A stretch of DNA of 64,000 nt from Acidobacteriota bacterium (GTDB taxonomy: Bacteria > Acidobacteriota > Thermoanaerobaculia > Multivoradales > J023), in assembly GCA_029263315.1 (NCBI GenBank), contig JAJCXR010000045.1:1-64000 (forward strand), written 5' to 3'. A program made the translations under genes and the position numbers. The notes under the pieces were generated by a model. It searched no databases. It was not told the origin of the DNA and worked only from the letters and a program-made list of their open reading frames with translations. Below are positions 17,463 through 26,637 of the stretch, one piece after another (within the stretch, counting starts at the first letter, position 1; each line of letters opens with the position of its first letter).

Positions 17463-17831
17463 ATGCCCAAAGAGTCCCCGTCTGCAACATCCGATTCCGG
17501 ACTGCCCGTCACCGATGCCCAACCACGGTCGAATCTGACGTCGTCCCAGCGCAAGGCCCTGCGCGGCATGGCCCATGATTTCAAACCCGTTGTACAACTT
17601 GGAAAAGCGGGCTTGACCCCAGCCCTGTTGCGCAGCCTCAACGAGGCCCTGGAGCAGCACGAGCTGATCAAGATGCGTTTTCTCGGCTTCAAGGACGAGC
17701 GCAAAGTGCTCTGCAATGAGATCTCGGCCCGTCTGGACTGCGATCTGGTCGGCTTGATCGGCCATGTGGCGATCTTTTTCCGACCGGCCCGCGATCCCGA
17801 ACGACGCCACATCGACGTCAAGCGTTTGTAG
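17463..17831 (+). CDS. yhbY: YhbY-family RNA-binding protein (CRM domain)
   Basis: The 122-residue protein has a disordered 25-residue start and then a CRS1-YhbY domain: LTSSQRKALRGMAHDFKPVV, the GKAGLTPALLRSLNEALEQH segment with the GxxG-like RNA-binding loop, and ELIKMRFLGFK. In E. coli YhbY binds pre-50S ribosomal particles. ATG 17463 has GGAGAG five bases upstream. The next gene starts eight bases after the stop, so the two are probably co-transcribed though functionally unrelated. Confidence 0.85.
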   Translation: MPKESPSATSDSGLPVTDAQPRSNLTSSQRKALRGMAHDFKPVVQLGKAGLTPALLRSLNEALEQHELIKMRFLGFKDERKVLCNEISARLDCDLVGLIGHVAIFFRPARDPERRHIDVKRL

Positions 17832-17838
17832 GCGTCCG

Positions 17839-18990
17839 ATGTCTTCTAGGGGAGAACGACTCGCCTCCTGGGAAGGACGCTTGCGTCCTCTGGTCCGCTG
17901 GTTGCCGCGGGATCTGGCCATCCGCCTCTATTCCACCGGGCGTCGCCGTTTTCTCGATCATTTTGCTGTTTCGCCACCCACCAGCGGTTCCCATGGGGGG
18001 GCATCGGCCCCCATCGTCGACGATGCCCTGAGCCGTCGCCTGTGGGGAATCGATTTTCGATTTCCGCTCTGCAACGCCGCCGGTATGTTCAAGAACGGCG
18101 AAGCCTATGAGGTGGTGGCGGCGCAAGGGGCGGGAGCCTACCTGGCCGGCACCACCACCCAGTTGCCGAGGCCAGGAAATCGCAAACACGGGGTGTTTCA
18201 GCCCTTTGCTCCCTACCCGCGTAGCGGAGCCGCCAGCAATTGGTTGGGGCTGCCGAATCGAGGACATCAACAGGTGGCGGCCCATTTGGCGACACTGCCA
18301 CGCTATCCCGGCCTGCCGGTGGGAGCCAGCCTGTCGTTGGATCCGTCGCCCCAGCTGGAAGCGCAGGAGCGGTTGAGGGGTTTGATCGAGGGCCTCCATC
18401 TATACCGCGAGGCGGCGGTGGACTTCCTCGAGATCAACGAGAGCTGTCCCAATACCGAGGACGATCGGCGCGGCGGTCTCGACGCCCTGCGCCACCGCTT
18501 GCGGACGGTGAGCGAAGAGTTCCTCGGCCAAACATCGCAGCCCCCCGTGTTGGTCAAGCTGAGCTGCGATACCCGCCCCGATGATGTCGACGGTCTGGTC
18601 GAGATGTTGATCGAGCTCGGCTTCGATGGCATCAATCTGGGCAATACGTCGGTCGCCTACGATCGCCATCGCTCGGCCCTATCGGCCGTCGAGCAGCCCC
18701 TCTTCGATCGTTTCCGCCAGCGATTTGGCGGGGGTCTCAGCGGCCGACCCTTGAAGGAAGATTCCCTGCGCTTGAGCGAGCGTGCGGTGCAACGGGTGGT
18801 GGCCCTGGGCGCCGAAGAGGACTTCCTGGTCTGGCGCACCGGTGGCATCGAAGGTGCGGAGGATGTGCGGCGCAGTCTCGCTGTCGGGGTCTCCCTTTGC
18901 CAGTGGTACACCGGCTATTTCGAGCATTTCGCTCGGTATGGGCACGGGGTTTATCGACGCCTGGCCGACGAGCTTCGCGGCGCGGCGTAG
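17839..18990 (+). CDS. pyrD: Dihydroorotate dehydrogenase-like flavoprotein
   Basis: The 383-residue protein has a TIM-barrel FMN fold. NAAGMFKNGEAYEVVAAQGAGA corresponds to the substrate and FMN-binding part, FLEINESCPNT holds the asparagines that contact orotate, and GINLGNTS plus the late TGGIEGAEDV bind phosphate of FMN. It also carries an N-terminal helical extension (residues about 1-45), as in class 2 enzymes that donate electrons to quinone at the membrane. The base at the active-site loop is uncertain: the class 2 serine seems to fall in NWLGLPNRG, which is atypical. Function in pyrimidine synthesis is likely but not certain. Confidence 0.78.
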   Translation: MSSRGERLASWEGRLRPLVRWLPRDLAIRLYSTGRRRFLDHFAVSPPTSGSHGGASAPIVDDALSRRLWGIDFRFPLCNAAGMFKNGEAYEVVAAQGAGAYLAGTTTQLPRPGNRKHGVFQPFAPYPRSGAASNWLGLPNRGHQQVAAHLATLPRYPGLPVGASLSLDPSPQLEAQERLRGLIEGLHLYREAAVDFLEINESCPNTEDDRRGGLDALRHRLRTVSEEFLGQTSQPPVLVKLSCDTRPDDVDGLVEMLIELGFDGINLGNTSVAYDRHRSALSAVEQPLFDRFRQRFGGGLSGRPLKEDSLRLSERAVQRVVALGAEEDFLVWRTGGIEGAEDVRRSLAVGVSLCQWYTGYFEHFARYGHGVYRRLADELRGAA

Positions 18991-19054
18991 AGCTCTTCTC
19001 CGCCGAAGGGCTCCCGCCCCCCACATCGCTTTCTCGGACGGGAACCAGCCAATC

Positions 19055-20767
19055 TCAGCCGTAGGGCGCCTCGTCCTCCGCCGATCGGCGGGGCAACGAT
19101 AACGTGAAGCGGGTGCCCACACCCACCTCGCTGATCACCGACAGGGTACCCTCGTGTAGCTCAACGAGGCGACGGGCGATCATCAAGCCAAGGCCGCTGC
19201 CGCCGAATTGACGACCGGCTACCCCCTGTTGAAAGGTCCCGAAGATGCCCTCGATTTCGTCCTCGGGAATGCCGATGCCTTGGTCTTCCACCTGAATCAA
19301 GGCGTGGTCGTCGTCGGCGGCGACACCCCGCACCAAGATGCGGGTGCCGGATTCCGAGAACTTGACGGCGTTGAGCACCAAGTTGGTGATCGCTTGTCCG
19401 AGACGTCGCGGGTCGGCGTCGATCTCCAGATCCGCCTGCGATTCGATCACCAGGCCGACGTTTTTGTCTTCCGCCGCCAAGCGGGCCACCGGCAGGGCGC
19501 TCTCGATGAGGGACCGGACATCGTAGGGCCGACGTTGCAGGGTGATCTTGCCGGATTCGATGGCTTTGGCATCGAGCAATTCGCTGAGTAATTGGGTCAG
19601 CCCGCGGCAGGCTCCGTGCATCAAGTCGAGGCTGCGCTCGACGGTGGTGGGATCGATCTCGCCCAGCCGCAGCCTCAGCAGCTCGCAAGTCCCCTGGATG
19701 ACGGTGAGGGGGCCGCGGATATCATGGGCGGCAATGCCGAGGAGCTCGTCCTTGGCCTCGGCCAAATGGCGAATTTCTTCCGCTTGGCGTTTGATCTCGA
19801 CGGTCCGCTCTTCCACCAACTGCTCGAGGTTGCGGTTGAGCTCCGCCAGGCTCTCCCTGGCTTCCAAGAGCTCGGTGTTGGCCCGGTGCACGGCATCGAT
19901 GCGGGACATGCGTTCGAGAACGGCGGTGACATGGTTGGCCGCAATGCCCAAGATGTGCAAATCCCGTGGGCTGAACGGTGGCAATCCCAGGCGATCCACA
20001 TAGAGCACCGCCACGGCCTGCGAGTCACAGCTGGTGGGCGCCGCAATGGCGGTCTCGATGCCGGAAATGCGAGCGCTTTCCGAACCGGTGAAGCGTTGGT
20101 CCTCCGGTAGGGAGGTCGAGAGGATGGCGCTGCGCGAGCGGGCCGCTTCGCTGGCGAAGGTCAAACTGGGACGCCGGATCTCGGCCGGGGCGTTTTGGTC
20201 GTGCCAGTCGTCGCCGGCCGGTCGAAAGATGTAGACGCGGGCTCGATGGAAAGTCTTTTGCAGCACCTCACGGACCTTTTCCAGGACATCGTCCGTGTCG
20301 AGGGCGCCCTCCAGGGCCTCGAAGAGGTGGAGTAGCAACCGCAAATGCTCATCCTCTTCCAACTTCTGGCCGGTGGCCGAGCGCAGGCGATCGAGGCTGA
20401 TCTTCACCGTCTGGCTAGTCATCTTGGCCTCGTCCTCGGCGAGCAAGGGCATGGGCAAGGGATCGACGGCGGCGGTATCTCCCGTATTGCCGGAAACGAC
20501 GATCATCGCACGGCCGATCTTGATCTGATCGCCGGGATAGAGGAGAGACTCGGCCACCCGCACGCCATTGACCTGGGTGCCGTTGAGGCTGTCCAGGTCG
20601 CGAATGCGCAAACCATCACTGGAGGCGAAGATCTTGGCGTGCAGCCCCGACATGGTCGGCTCGTTGACCTGGATATCGGCATCGACCCGACGACCGATGG
20701 TCAGGCTTTTCCCCGTCCACGGAACTTGGAATTCCTCGCGGGACTTGTCGTAGATGATAAATTTCAT
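19055..20767 (-). CDS. FHA-GAF sensor histidine kinase
   Basis: The 570-residue protein begins with an FHA domain (TIGRRVDADIQV, SGLHAKI, LNGTQVNGVRV; residues about 1-95), which binds phosphothreonine. A GAF domain (about 145-320), a coiled coil (about 325-365), a HisKA domain with the phosphorylated histidine in LGIAAHDIRGPLTVIQG, and an HATPase domain (DQGIGIPEDE, GSGLGLMIARRL) follow. There is no membrane segment, so it is cytosolic. FHA plus histidine kinase links Ser/Thr phosphorylation to two-component signalling. ATG 20767 matches the start of the FHA fold. It is divergent from a GAF and a STAS gene; no response regulator is nearby. Confidence 0.87.
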   Translation of the reverse strand: MKFIIYDKSREEFQVPWTGKSLTIGRRVDADIQVNEPTMSGLHAKIFASSDGLRIRDLDSLNGTQVNGVRVAESLLYPGDQIKIGRAMIVVSGNTGDTAAVDPLPMPLLAEDEAKMTSQTVKISLDRLRSATGQKLEEDEHLRLLLHLFEALEGALDTDDVLEKVREVLQKTFHRARVYIFRPAGDDWHDQNAPAEIRRPSLTFASEAARSRSAILSTSLPEDQRFTGSESARISGIETAIAAPTSCDSQAVAVLYVDRLGLPPFSPRDLHILGIAANHVTAVLERMSRIDAVHRANTELLEARESLAELNRNLEQLVEERTVEIKRQAEEIRHLAEAKDELLGIAAHDIRGPLTVIQGTCELLRLRLGEIDPTTVERSLDLMHGACRGLTQLLSELLDAKAIESGKITLQRRPYDVRSLIESALPVARLAAEDKNVGLVIESQADLEIDADPRRLGQAITNLVLNAVKFSESGTRILVRGVAADDDHALIQVEDQGIGIPEDEIEGIFGTFQQGVAGRQFGGSGLGLMIARRLVELHEGTLSVISEVGVGTRFTLSLPRRSAEDEAPYG

Positions 20768-21137
20768 CTCAGAGTGCTTTGGACGATGACCGGGCAAGGG
20801 CGACGGGTTCAGATGAATCGGCGTTTCCCCCGAGTACGTACGCAGCAATCTGTAGCAATGGATTCCGAGGACTCATGGAACCTGGTTTTTCTCCCCTCTT
20901 TTTAGCTTAGCCAATCTGCGGATTCTAGCACGGCGCCTACGAGTATGGACCGCCGTTGGTCGGAGTTGTGGGCATCTGATCGAGCACGGGATACAATACG
21001 CCCAGCCCAAGACCTCAGGCGCCTTCCCAGGCCGAAAGTCGTCGCTGGAGCCTCGCTCAGGGAGCGACGGTTGCCGACCGGGGAAGAGCTAGAACCTTTG
21101 ACCGAGCCCGGTCCGGAATACCAGGCGAGAGATCGAG

Positions 21138-21689
21138 ATGGCCAAACTACGAGATGTGATCGAGGAAATGAAGAGGATCTCGGCGAGCTCGGACCTGGTT
21201 CCGAAGGCACGTCTGACCAAAATTCTCGATGTGGCTGCCGATTTCCTGTGTTTGGCATTGGCCAAGGATCAGGATGGCGGGCAAGCGGCGGTGCTGATGC
21301 TGCTGCCCGACGACAGTCGACTCACCTTTGTGTATCCACAGCATCTGGCGGGGGGGAATTCCATTCCCTTGAGCCGGGACAGCTTCGCCGGTCGGGTGGT
21401 GCTCGATCAGCGGCCGATGTTGGAAAACAAGATGAGCGAGGAGCCCCACAAGGATGTTTTCGAACGCATCCCTGGACCGTCCGGCCAGGCGCGTCAGATT
21501 CAGAAGATGATCGCGGCGCCACTCTTCGACCGGGCAGGTAAATCGGTTGGCGTAGTCGAGGTGAGCCGTACCGGGGATACACCGGTCGCCGCCGGTGAAG
21601 ATTTCAAGCCGATCGACATGCAGAATCTAGAAAAGTGTTGTCGAGCCTTCGCACCGTTTGTCGTGCACAGTTGGACGCAGACGGTTTGA
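21138..21689 (+). CDS. Stand-alone GAF-domain protein
   Basis: The 183-residue protein is essentially one GAF domain. A helical start (MAKLRDVIEEMKRISASSDL) is followed by beta strands with VLMLLPDDSRLTFVYP, DSFAGRVVLDQRPML and MIAAPLFDRAGKSVGVVEVS. GAF domains bind small ligands or act as dimerising sensors. With the FHA-GAF kinase on the opposite strand and an anti-sigma antagonist next door, it is probably part of a small signalling group, but the partner is unknown. Confidence 0.8.
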   Translation: MAKLRDVIEEMKRISASSDLVPKARLTKILDVAADFLCLALAKDQDGGQAAVLMLLPDDSRLTFVYPQHLAGGNSIPLSRDSFAGRVVLDQRPMLENKMSEEPHKDVFERIPGPSGQARQIQKMIAAPLFDRAGKSVGVVEVSRTGDTPVAAGEDFKPIDMQNLEKCCRAFAPFVVHSWTQTV

Positions 21690-21844
21690 CGGCGAATTTC
21701 ATTGGGCGACGATGGCCATTCAGCGGCGGTGGCCCATGGATCCAGGCCGTTTGGCCGATACCACTCGGCAACCCAGAGCTCCGGAAGTTACGGCTTTCGG
21801 TTCCAATGCGAGCTAGTGTTAACCGACACAGGGGAGATTAAACG

Positions 21845-22186
21845 TTGAAGATTGACAAACGAATCGAAGAAGGTGTGACCATCCTGACGCTGAGCGGCAA
21901 GCTGACCATCGGTGAAGGGGATGTGCAGTTGAGGGAAGAGATGAGCGATGTGCTCTCCCGTGGTGCCAAGAAAATCCTGCTCGACCTCGGTGGGGTCAAG
22001 ACCATGGATTCGTCGGGCCTCGGCGAGCTGGTGCGGTGCAAGGCCAGCGCCAACAGCGTCGACGCCACCATCAAGCTCCTACACGTCCAAGACAAGGTGC
22101 AGCAAGTCCTGGAAATGACCCGACTGATCGGGGTCTTCGAAGACTATTCCGAAGAGACGGATGCGATGGCCAGTTTCCGCACTTGA
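21845..22186 (+). CDS. STAS-domain anti-sigma factor antagonist
   Basis: The 113-residue protein is a SpoIIAA-like STAS domain. KILLDLGGVKTMDSSGLGEL contains the conserved serine pair (DSSGLG) that is phosphorylated by anti-sigma kinases, and the C-terminal helix is as expected. Translation starts at a TTG (21845) with GGGGAG upstream. No RsbW-like kinase or sigma factor gene is near, so the partner is encoded elsewhere, or the protein works with the nearby GAF/FHA signalling proteins. Confidence 0.85.
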   Translation: MKIDKRIEEGVTILTLSGKLTIGEGDVQLREEMSDVLSRGAKKILLDLGGVKTMDSSGLGELVRCKASANSVDATIKLLHVQDKVQQVLEMTRLIGVFEDYSEETDAMASFRT

Positions 22187-22317
22187 TCGGCTCCCGGTTT
22201 TTGATGCGCCTCGGATGGCCGGCCTCTTGAATAGCCGGGCTCGAAACTCGCCTCACCGCCCCGCCGGGGCGGGGACGGCGGGGCTAGACCGTTGTCTCTA
22301 CCCGTTCCCCCGTGGGC

Positions 22318-25300
22318 TCATCCGGGCTCATACCCCAGGTTGGGTGTTAGCCAGCGTTGGGCCTCATCGAGGCCCATCGCCGAGCGCTCCGCATACGAGG
22401 CCACTTGATCGCGGCCGATGCGCCCGACTTGAAAGTAGCTCGCCTGTGGATGGGCGAAGTACAAGCCGCTGACCGCCGCCGTCGGCACCGCTGCGAAACT
22501 CTCCGTCAACGTCAGCTGGGCGTTTTTCTCCGCTTCCAGGAGGCGCCATAGGTCCCCCTTGCGGCTGTGGTCCGGGCAGGCGGGGTAGCCGAAGGCTGGA
22601 CGGATTCCACGATATTTCTCAGCGAGGAGGTCCCCCCGGGGCATGTCGCTGGGATCGGCGAATCCCCAAGCCTGGCGCACGTCGCGGTGCAGCTTTTCGG
22701 CGAAGGCTTCGGCTAGTCGATCGGCCAACGCCTTGACCAAAATGGCGTTGTAGTCGTCGTGGTCGGCTTCGTAGTGCGCCACCAAGGCATCGACCCCCAA
22801 CCCCGCATTGACGGCGAAGGCGCCGACATAGTCATCCAGGCCGAGCTCGGCCGGGGCCACAAAATCGGCCAGGCTGCGGTGACGCAGCTTGTCGTCGAGC
22901 TTGACCTCCTGTTGCCGCAGCATCGGGAAGATGATCAGCCGTTGGCTGCGCTGACGGTCCTCGAACAGCACGATGTCGTCGCCATCGGTGTGGGCGGGCC
23001 AGATCCCCCAGGCAGCCCGGGCCTTCAGGGTCCCCTGTTGAATGATCTCCGCCAGCAGCTGTTGCCCGTGCTCGTAGAGCTCGCGGGCGGCGGCCCCCAC
23101 CTCCGGATCGTCGAGGATCTTGGGGAAGCGGCCCTTGAGCTCCCAGGCGTTGAAGAAAAAGGTCCAGTCGATGTAGGGCAGCAGATCCTCCAGGCTCTGA
23201 TTCTCGATGACCCGCAGCCCGATGACCTCGGGACGGGCCAACGGCTGGCTGTCCCAATCGATGCTGAGGCGATTGCGTTGGGCCTCGGCATAGGGCACCA
23301 GCGGCTTGCGTCGCCGCTTGCCGTAGACTTCCCGCAACTCGGTCTGCAGGGCGTCGTTCTCCGCCTTGAGCTTGCCGCGCTCGTCGTCGTCCAGCAGTCT
23401 GGAGACGACGCCCACCGCCCGCGAGGCATCGAGCACGTGGACCGTCTCTTGGGCATAGTGGGGAGCAATCTTGAGGGCGGTGTGCTGCTTGCTGGTGGTG
23501 GCTCCACCGATCAGCAAGGGGCGATCCAAGCCGAGTCGTTGCATTTCCTTGGCCACATGCTCCATTTCATCGAGGGACGGCGTGATGAGCCCGGACAGGC
23601 CGATGATGTCGGCGTTTTCTTCTTTCGCCCGTTGCAAGATTTTCTCCGCCGGTACCATGACGCCGAGGTCCACCACCTCATAGTTGTTGCAGCCCAGGAC
23701 GACGCCGACGATGTTCTTGCCGATGTCGTGCACATCACCCTTGACCGTCGCCAGGAGGACTTTCTTGCGCTGCTTGACATTGCCTTCGCTGTCCTCGGTT
23801 TCCATGTAGGGCAGCAGGTAGGCAACGGCTTTTTTCATCACCCGAGCGCTCTTGACCACCTGTGGCAGGAACATCTTGCCGGCTCCGAAGAGATCGCCTA
23901 CCACGTTCATGCCGTCCATCAGCGGCCCTTCGATGATGTGCAGGGGTTTGGCGTATTTCTGCCGCGCCTCTTCGATGTCATCGGCGATGTGGTCGAGGAT
24001 GCCCTTGATCAGGGCGTGGGACAGCCTCTCCTCGACCGTCCCTTGGCGCCAGCTATCGTCGACGATCCGTTTCTTGCCACCGCCCTTGAGGGACTCCGCC
24101 AGCTCCACCAAGCGCTCGGTGGCATCGGCATGGCGGTCGTAGAGCACATCCTCGATATGTTGCAGCAAGTCTTTGGGGATCTCCTCGTAAACCTCCAGCT
24201 GCCCGGCGTTGACGATGCCCATGTCCATGCCCGCTTGAATGGCTTCATAGAGAAACGCGGCGTGCATGGCCTCGCGCACCCGATCGTTGCCGCGGAAAGA
24301 GAACGAAAGATTGGAAACCCCACCGCTGATGTGGACACCGGGGCAGGTGGCCTTGATCTGGCGACAGGCGTCGATGTAGGCCTTGGCGTAGCCGTTGTGC
24401 TCCTCGATACCGGTGGCGATGGCCAGGATATTGGGATCGAAGATGATGTCCTCGGGAGGGAAACCCACCTCTTCGGTGAGGATGCGATAAGCCCGCTGGC
24501 AGATCGCCACCTTGTGGTCCGCATCGACGGCTTGTCCCCCCTCGTCGAAGGCCATGACCACCACCCCGGCGCCATAGCGCCGAATTGTCCTGGCCTGTTG
24601 ACAAAAGGCTTCTTTGCCCTCCTTCAGGCTGATGGAGTTAGCGATGCCCTTGCCTTGCACACATTTCAGTCCGGCTTCGATGACGCTGAACTTGGAGCTG
24701 TCGACCATGATCGGCAGGCGGGAGATTTCCGGCTCCGAGGCCACCATATTGAGGAATTGGGTCATCACCGCCGCCGAGTCCAAGAGCCCCTCGTCCATGT
24801 TGACGTCGAGGATGTTGGCACCACCGCGCACTTGGTTGAGGGCCACCTCCAAGGCTTTTTCGTAGTTGTCGTCCTTGATCAGCTTGGCGAAGCGCCGTGA
24901 GCCGGTGACGTTGGTGCGCTCACCGATCATGGTGAAGTTGGAGTCGGGACGTAGGACCAACGGCTCGAGGCCGCTGAAGCGTGTGAAGGGGCGGGGCGCG
25001 GGGATCTGCCGTGGTGGCATGTCCGCCAAGGCGTCGGCGATGGCCCGGATGTGCTCGGGACGGGTTCCGCAGCAGCCACCGGCGATGTTCAACCAACCGG
25101 CTTCGGCGAATTCTCGCAAGAATCCCGCCGTGTCCTTCGGTTGCTCTTCATATTCGCCGAAGGCGTTGGGCAAACCGGCGTTGGGATAACAGCTGACGTA
25201 GACCGGCGCGATGGCCGACAGCTCCTCCACATAGGGCCGCATGTCGGCGGCGCCGAGGGCGCAGTTGAGGCCGACGGCGAAGGGCTTGGCGTGGGCGATG

Positions 25301-26004
25301 GAGATCCACGCGGCGTCCAACGTCTGGCCCGACAGGGTGCGACCGCTGCGGTCGGTGATGGTTAAGGACAGCACCACCGGCAGGCGCCTTCCGAGCTCCT
25401 CGAAGAGCTCCTCGAGGGCGACGATACAAGCCTTCAGGTTGAGGGTGTCGAAGGTGGTTTCCGGCAGCAGCAAATCGACGCCGCCCTCCACCAAACCGCG
25501 GGCCTGTTCCTTGTAGGCGTCCTTGAGGTAGTCGAAGGTCAGGGTGCGGTAGCCCGGATTGTCGACATCGGGAGAGAGTGAGAGGGCCGCGTTGGTGGGG
25601 CCGATGGAACCGGCGACGAAGCGGGGCTTCTGAGGATTGCGGCGGCTGAAGTCGTCCGCCGCACGGCGGGCGATCTGGGCGGAGGCGACGTTCAGTTCGT
25701 GCACCAAATGCTCCATGCCGTAGTCCGCTTGCGAGATTCTCTGGGCGCTGAAGGTATTGGTTTCGATGATGTCGGCGCCGGCCTCCAGGAAGGCCCGGTG
25801 GATGTCTTCGATGACATCGGGCCGGGTCAGGGAGAGGGCATCATTGTTGCCGGCGACCTGTTGCCCATGGTCGGCAAAGCGCTCGCCGCGGAAGTCGGAT
25901 TCGTCCAGGGAATAGCCCTGGATCATCGTCCCCATGGCACCATCGAAAATGAGAATGCGTTCCGCCAAAAGGCGTTCGAGGGTTTGATGTGTGGAATCGG
26001 CCAT
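22318..26004 (-). CDS. metH: Cobalamin-dependent methionine synthase
   Basis: This 1228-residue enzyme transfers a methyl group from methyltetrahydrofolate to homocysteine. All four modules are present in order. The homocysteine domain has the zinc cysteines in VGLNCALG and GGCCGT. The pterin domain has [18 protein letters not shown]. The B12 domain has [16 protein letters not shown], whose His is the cobalt ligand. The C-terminal reactivation domain (about 900-1228) binds S-adenosylmethionine. Length is normal. It is a single gene; the 5' region has hairpins but no riboswitch I could recognise. Confidence 0.97.
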   Translation of the reverse strand: MADSTHQTLERLLAERILIFDGAMGTMIQGYSLDESDFRGERFADHGQQVAGNNDALSLTRPDVIEDIHRAFLEAGADIIETNTFSAQRISQADYGMEHLVHELNVASAQIARRAADDFSRRNPQKPRFVAGSIGPTNAALSLSPDVDNPGYRTLTFDYLKDAYKEQARGLVEGGVDLLLPETTFDTLNLKACIVALEELFEELGRRLPVVLSLTITDRSGRTLSGQTLDAAWISIAHAKPFAVGLNCALGAADMRPYVEELSAIAPVYVSCYPNAGLPNAFGEYEEQPKDTAGFLREFAEAGWLNIAGGCCGTRPEHIRAIADALADMPPRQIPAPRPFTRFSGLEPLVLRPDSNFTMIGERTNVTGSRRFAKLIKDDNYEKALEVALNQVRGGANILDVNMDEGLLDSAAVMTQFLNMVASEPEISRLPIMVDSSKFSVIEAGLKCVQGKGIANSISLKEGKEAFCQQARTIRRYGAGVVVMAFDEGGQAVDADHKVAICQRAYRILTEEVGFPPEDIIFDPNILAIATGIEEHNGYAKAYIDACRQIKATCPGVHISGGVSNLSFSFRGNDRVREAMHAAFLYEAIQAGMDMGIVNAGQLEVYEEIPKDLLQHIEDVLYDRHADATERLVELAESLKGGGKKRIVDDSWRQGTVEERLSHALIKGILDHIADDIEEARQKYAKPLHIIEGPLMDGMNVVGDLFGAGKMFLPQVVKSARVMKKAVAYLLPYMETEDSEGNVKQRKKVLLATVKGDVHDIGKNIVGVVLGCNNYEVVDLGVMVPAEKILQRAKEENADIIGLSGLITPSLDEMEHVAKEMQRLGLDRPLLIGGATTSKQHTALKIAPHYAQETVHVLDASRAVGVVSRLLDDDERGKLKAENDALQTELREVYGKRRRKPLVPYAEAQRNRLSIDWDSQPLARPEVIGLRVIENQSLEDLLPYIDWTFFFNAWELKGRFPKILDDPEVGAAARELYEHGQQLLAEIIQQGTLKARAAWGIWPAHTDGDDIVLFEDRQRSQRLIIFPMLRQQEVKLDDKLRHRSLADFVAPAELGLDDYVGAFAVNAGLGVDALVAHYEADHDDYNAILVKALADRLAEAFAEKLHRDVRQAWGFADPSDMPRGDLLAEKYRGIRPAFGYPACPDHSRKGDLWRLLEAEKNAQLTLTESFAAVPTAAVSGLYFAHPQASYFQVGRIGRDQVASYAERSAMGLDEAQRWLTPNLGYEPG

Positions 26005-26598
26005 GTGTAAGGTCCTTTGGTTGCCGTATCGTCGCGCTCTAGCGCCCTTCCCAGGTGCGCCAGATGGTGGGGTATGACTGTGGGCTAGGGGATCACGCCT
26101 CGGCTCGATGCCAGCACCATCTCAGGGGTTGTCTCGGTCCCGAGGAGGTTGCTTGCCGAGCGGTTCAGCTCGCTGCAGCGTGGGGGCCGGTGGTTTGCTG
26201 AGAGCTCGGTCTCCCAGATTTGGTCTTCCAGGAGCTGGTCTTCCACGAGCCAGGTCAGGAGTGACCTACCGGGGACAACGCCCTCGCAAGGGGAACGGTC
26301 CTAGGGCCGGCTGCACATTCGTTCCGCTGGTGCCGTCATGGGAGGAACCTGGGGAGCGGAGCGAATCCTAGGTGGATGGAGAATCATATGGAGAATCATG
26401 TTGACAGAATCCGTTGATGGGGTTGCCTTGCCGTTCTCTTAAAGTATACGACCATTCCATGTGGACTCCAAGGGGGGGCGATCGCCTCCGAAGAGCGATA
26501 GCAGCGCAACCTTTGGCGTGCCACGTTGCTGCCAAGGCTGGTACGATGTTGAGATCTGATGTTTTGTCTTCTAAGGCGTTTCGGAGGAGAGCATCGTC
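26005..26598. other. Long divergent upstream region of metH and a PAS kinase
   Basis: No gene seen. On the metH side there is a hairpin AGGTCA/TGACCT (26252-26267) and a short direct repeat TGGTCTTCCA (about 26220-26245). I checked the minus strand for SAM, SAH and cobalamin riboswitch signatures and found none convincing. On the kinase side TTGCCT and TATACG, 16 bases apart around 26430-26452, could be a sigma-70-like promoter, and GGAGGAG at 26583 is a strong ribosome site. Confidence 0.5.
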
Positions 26599-26637
26599 AT
26601 TCTGAGCCTGATCTCAAGCCTTCTCTATAGCTTCGCC

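Noticed and set aside
22759..24900. 713-codon plus-strand frame opposite metH
   Set aside because: Antisense to a complete, highly conserved enzyme; typical of third-position GC in this genome.
26005..26400. SAM, SAH or cobalamin riboswitch upstream of metH
   Set aside because: Read on the minus strand, no B12 box, no SAH core (GAGGAGCGCUGC-like) and no SAM-I core was found; only short hairpins and a direct repeat.
26466..26485. GGCGATCGCC palindrome as HIP1-type repeat
   Set aside because: A single occurrence in the window; no evidence for cyanobacterial origin or function.
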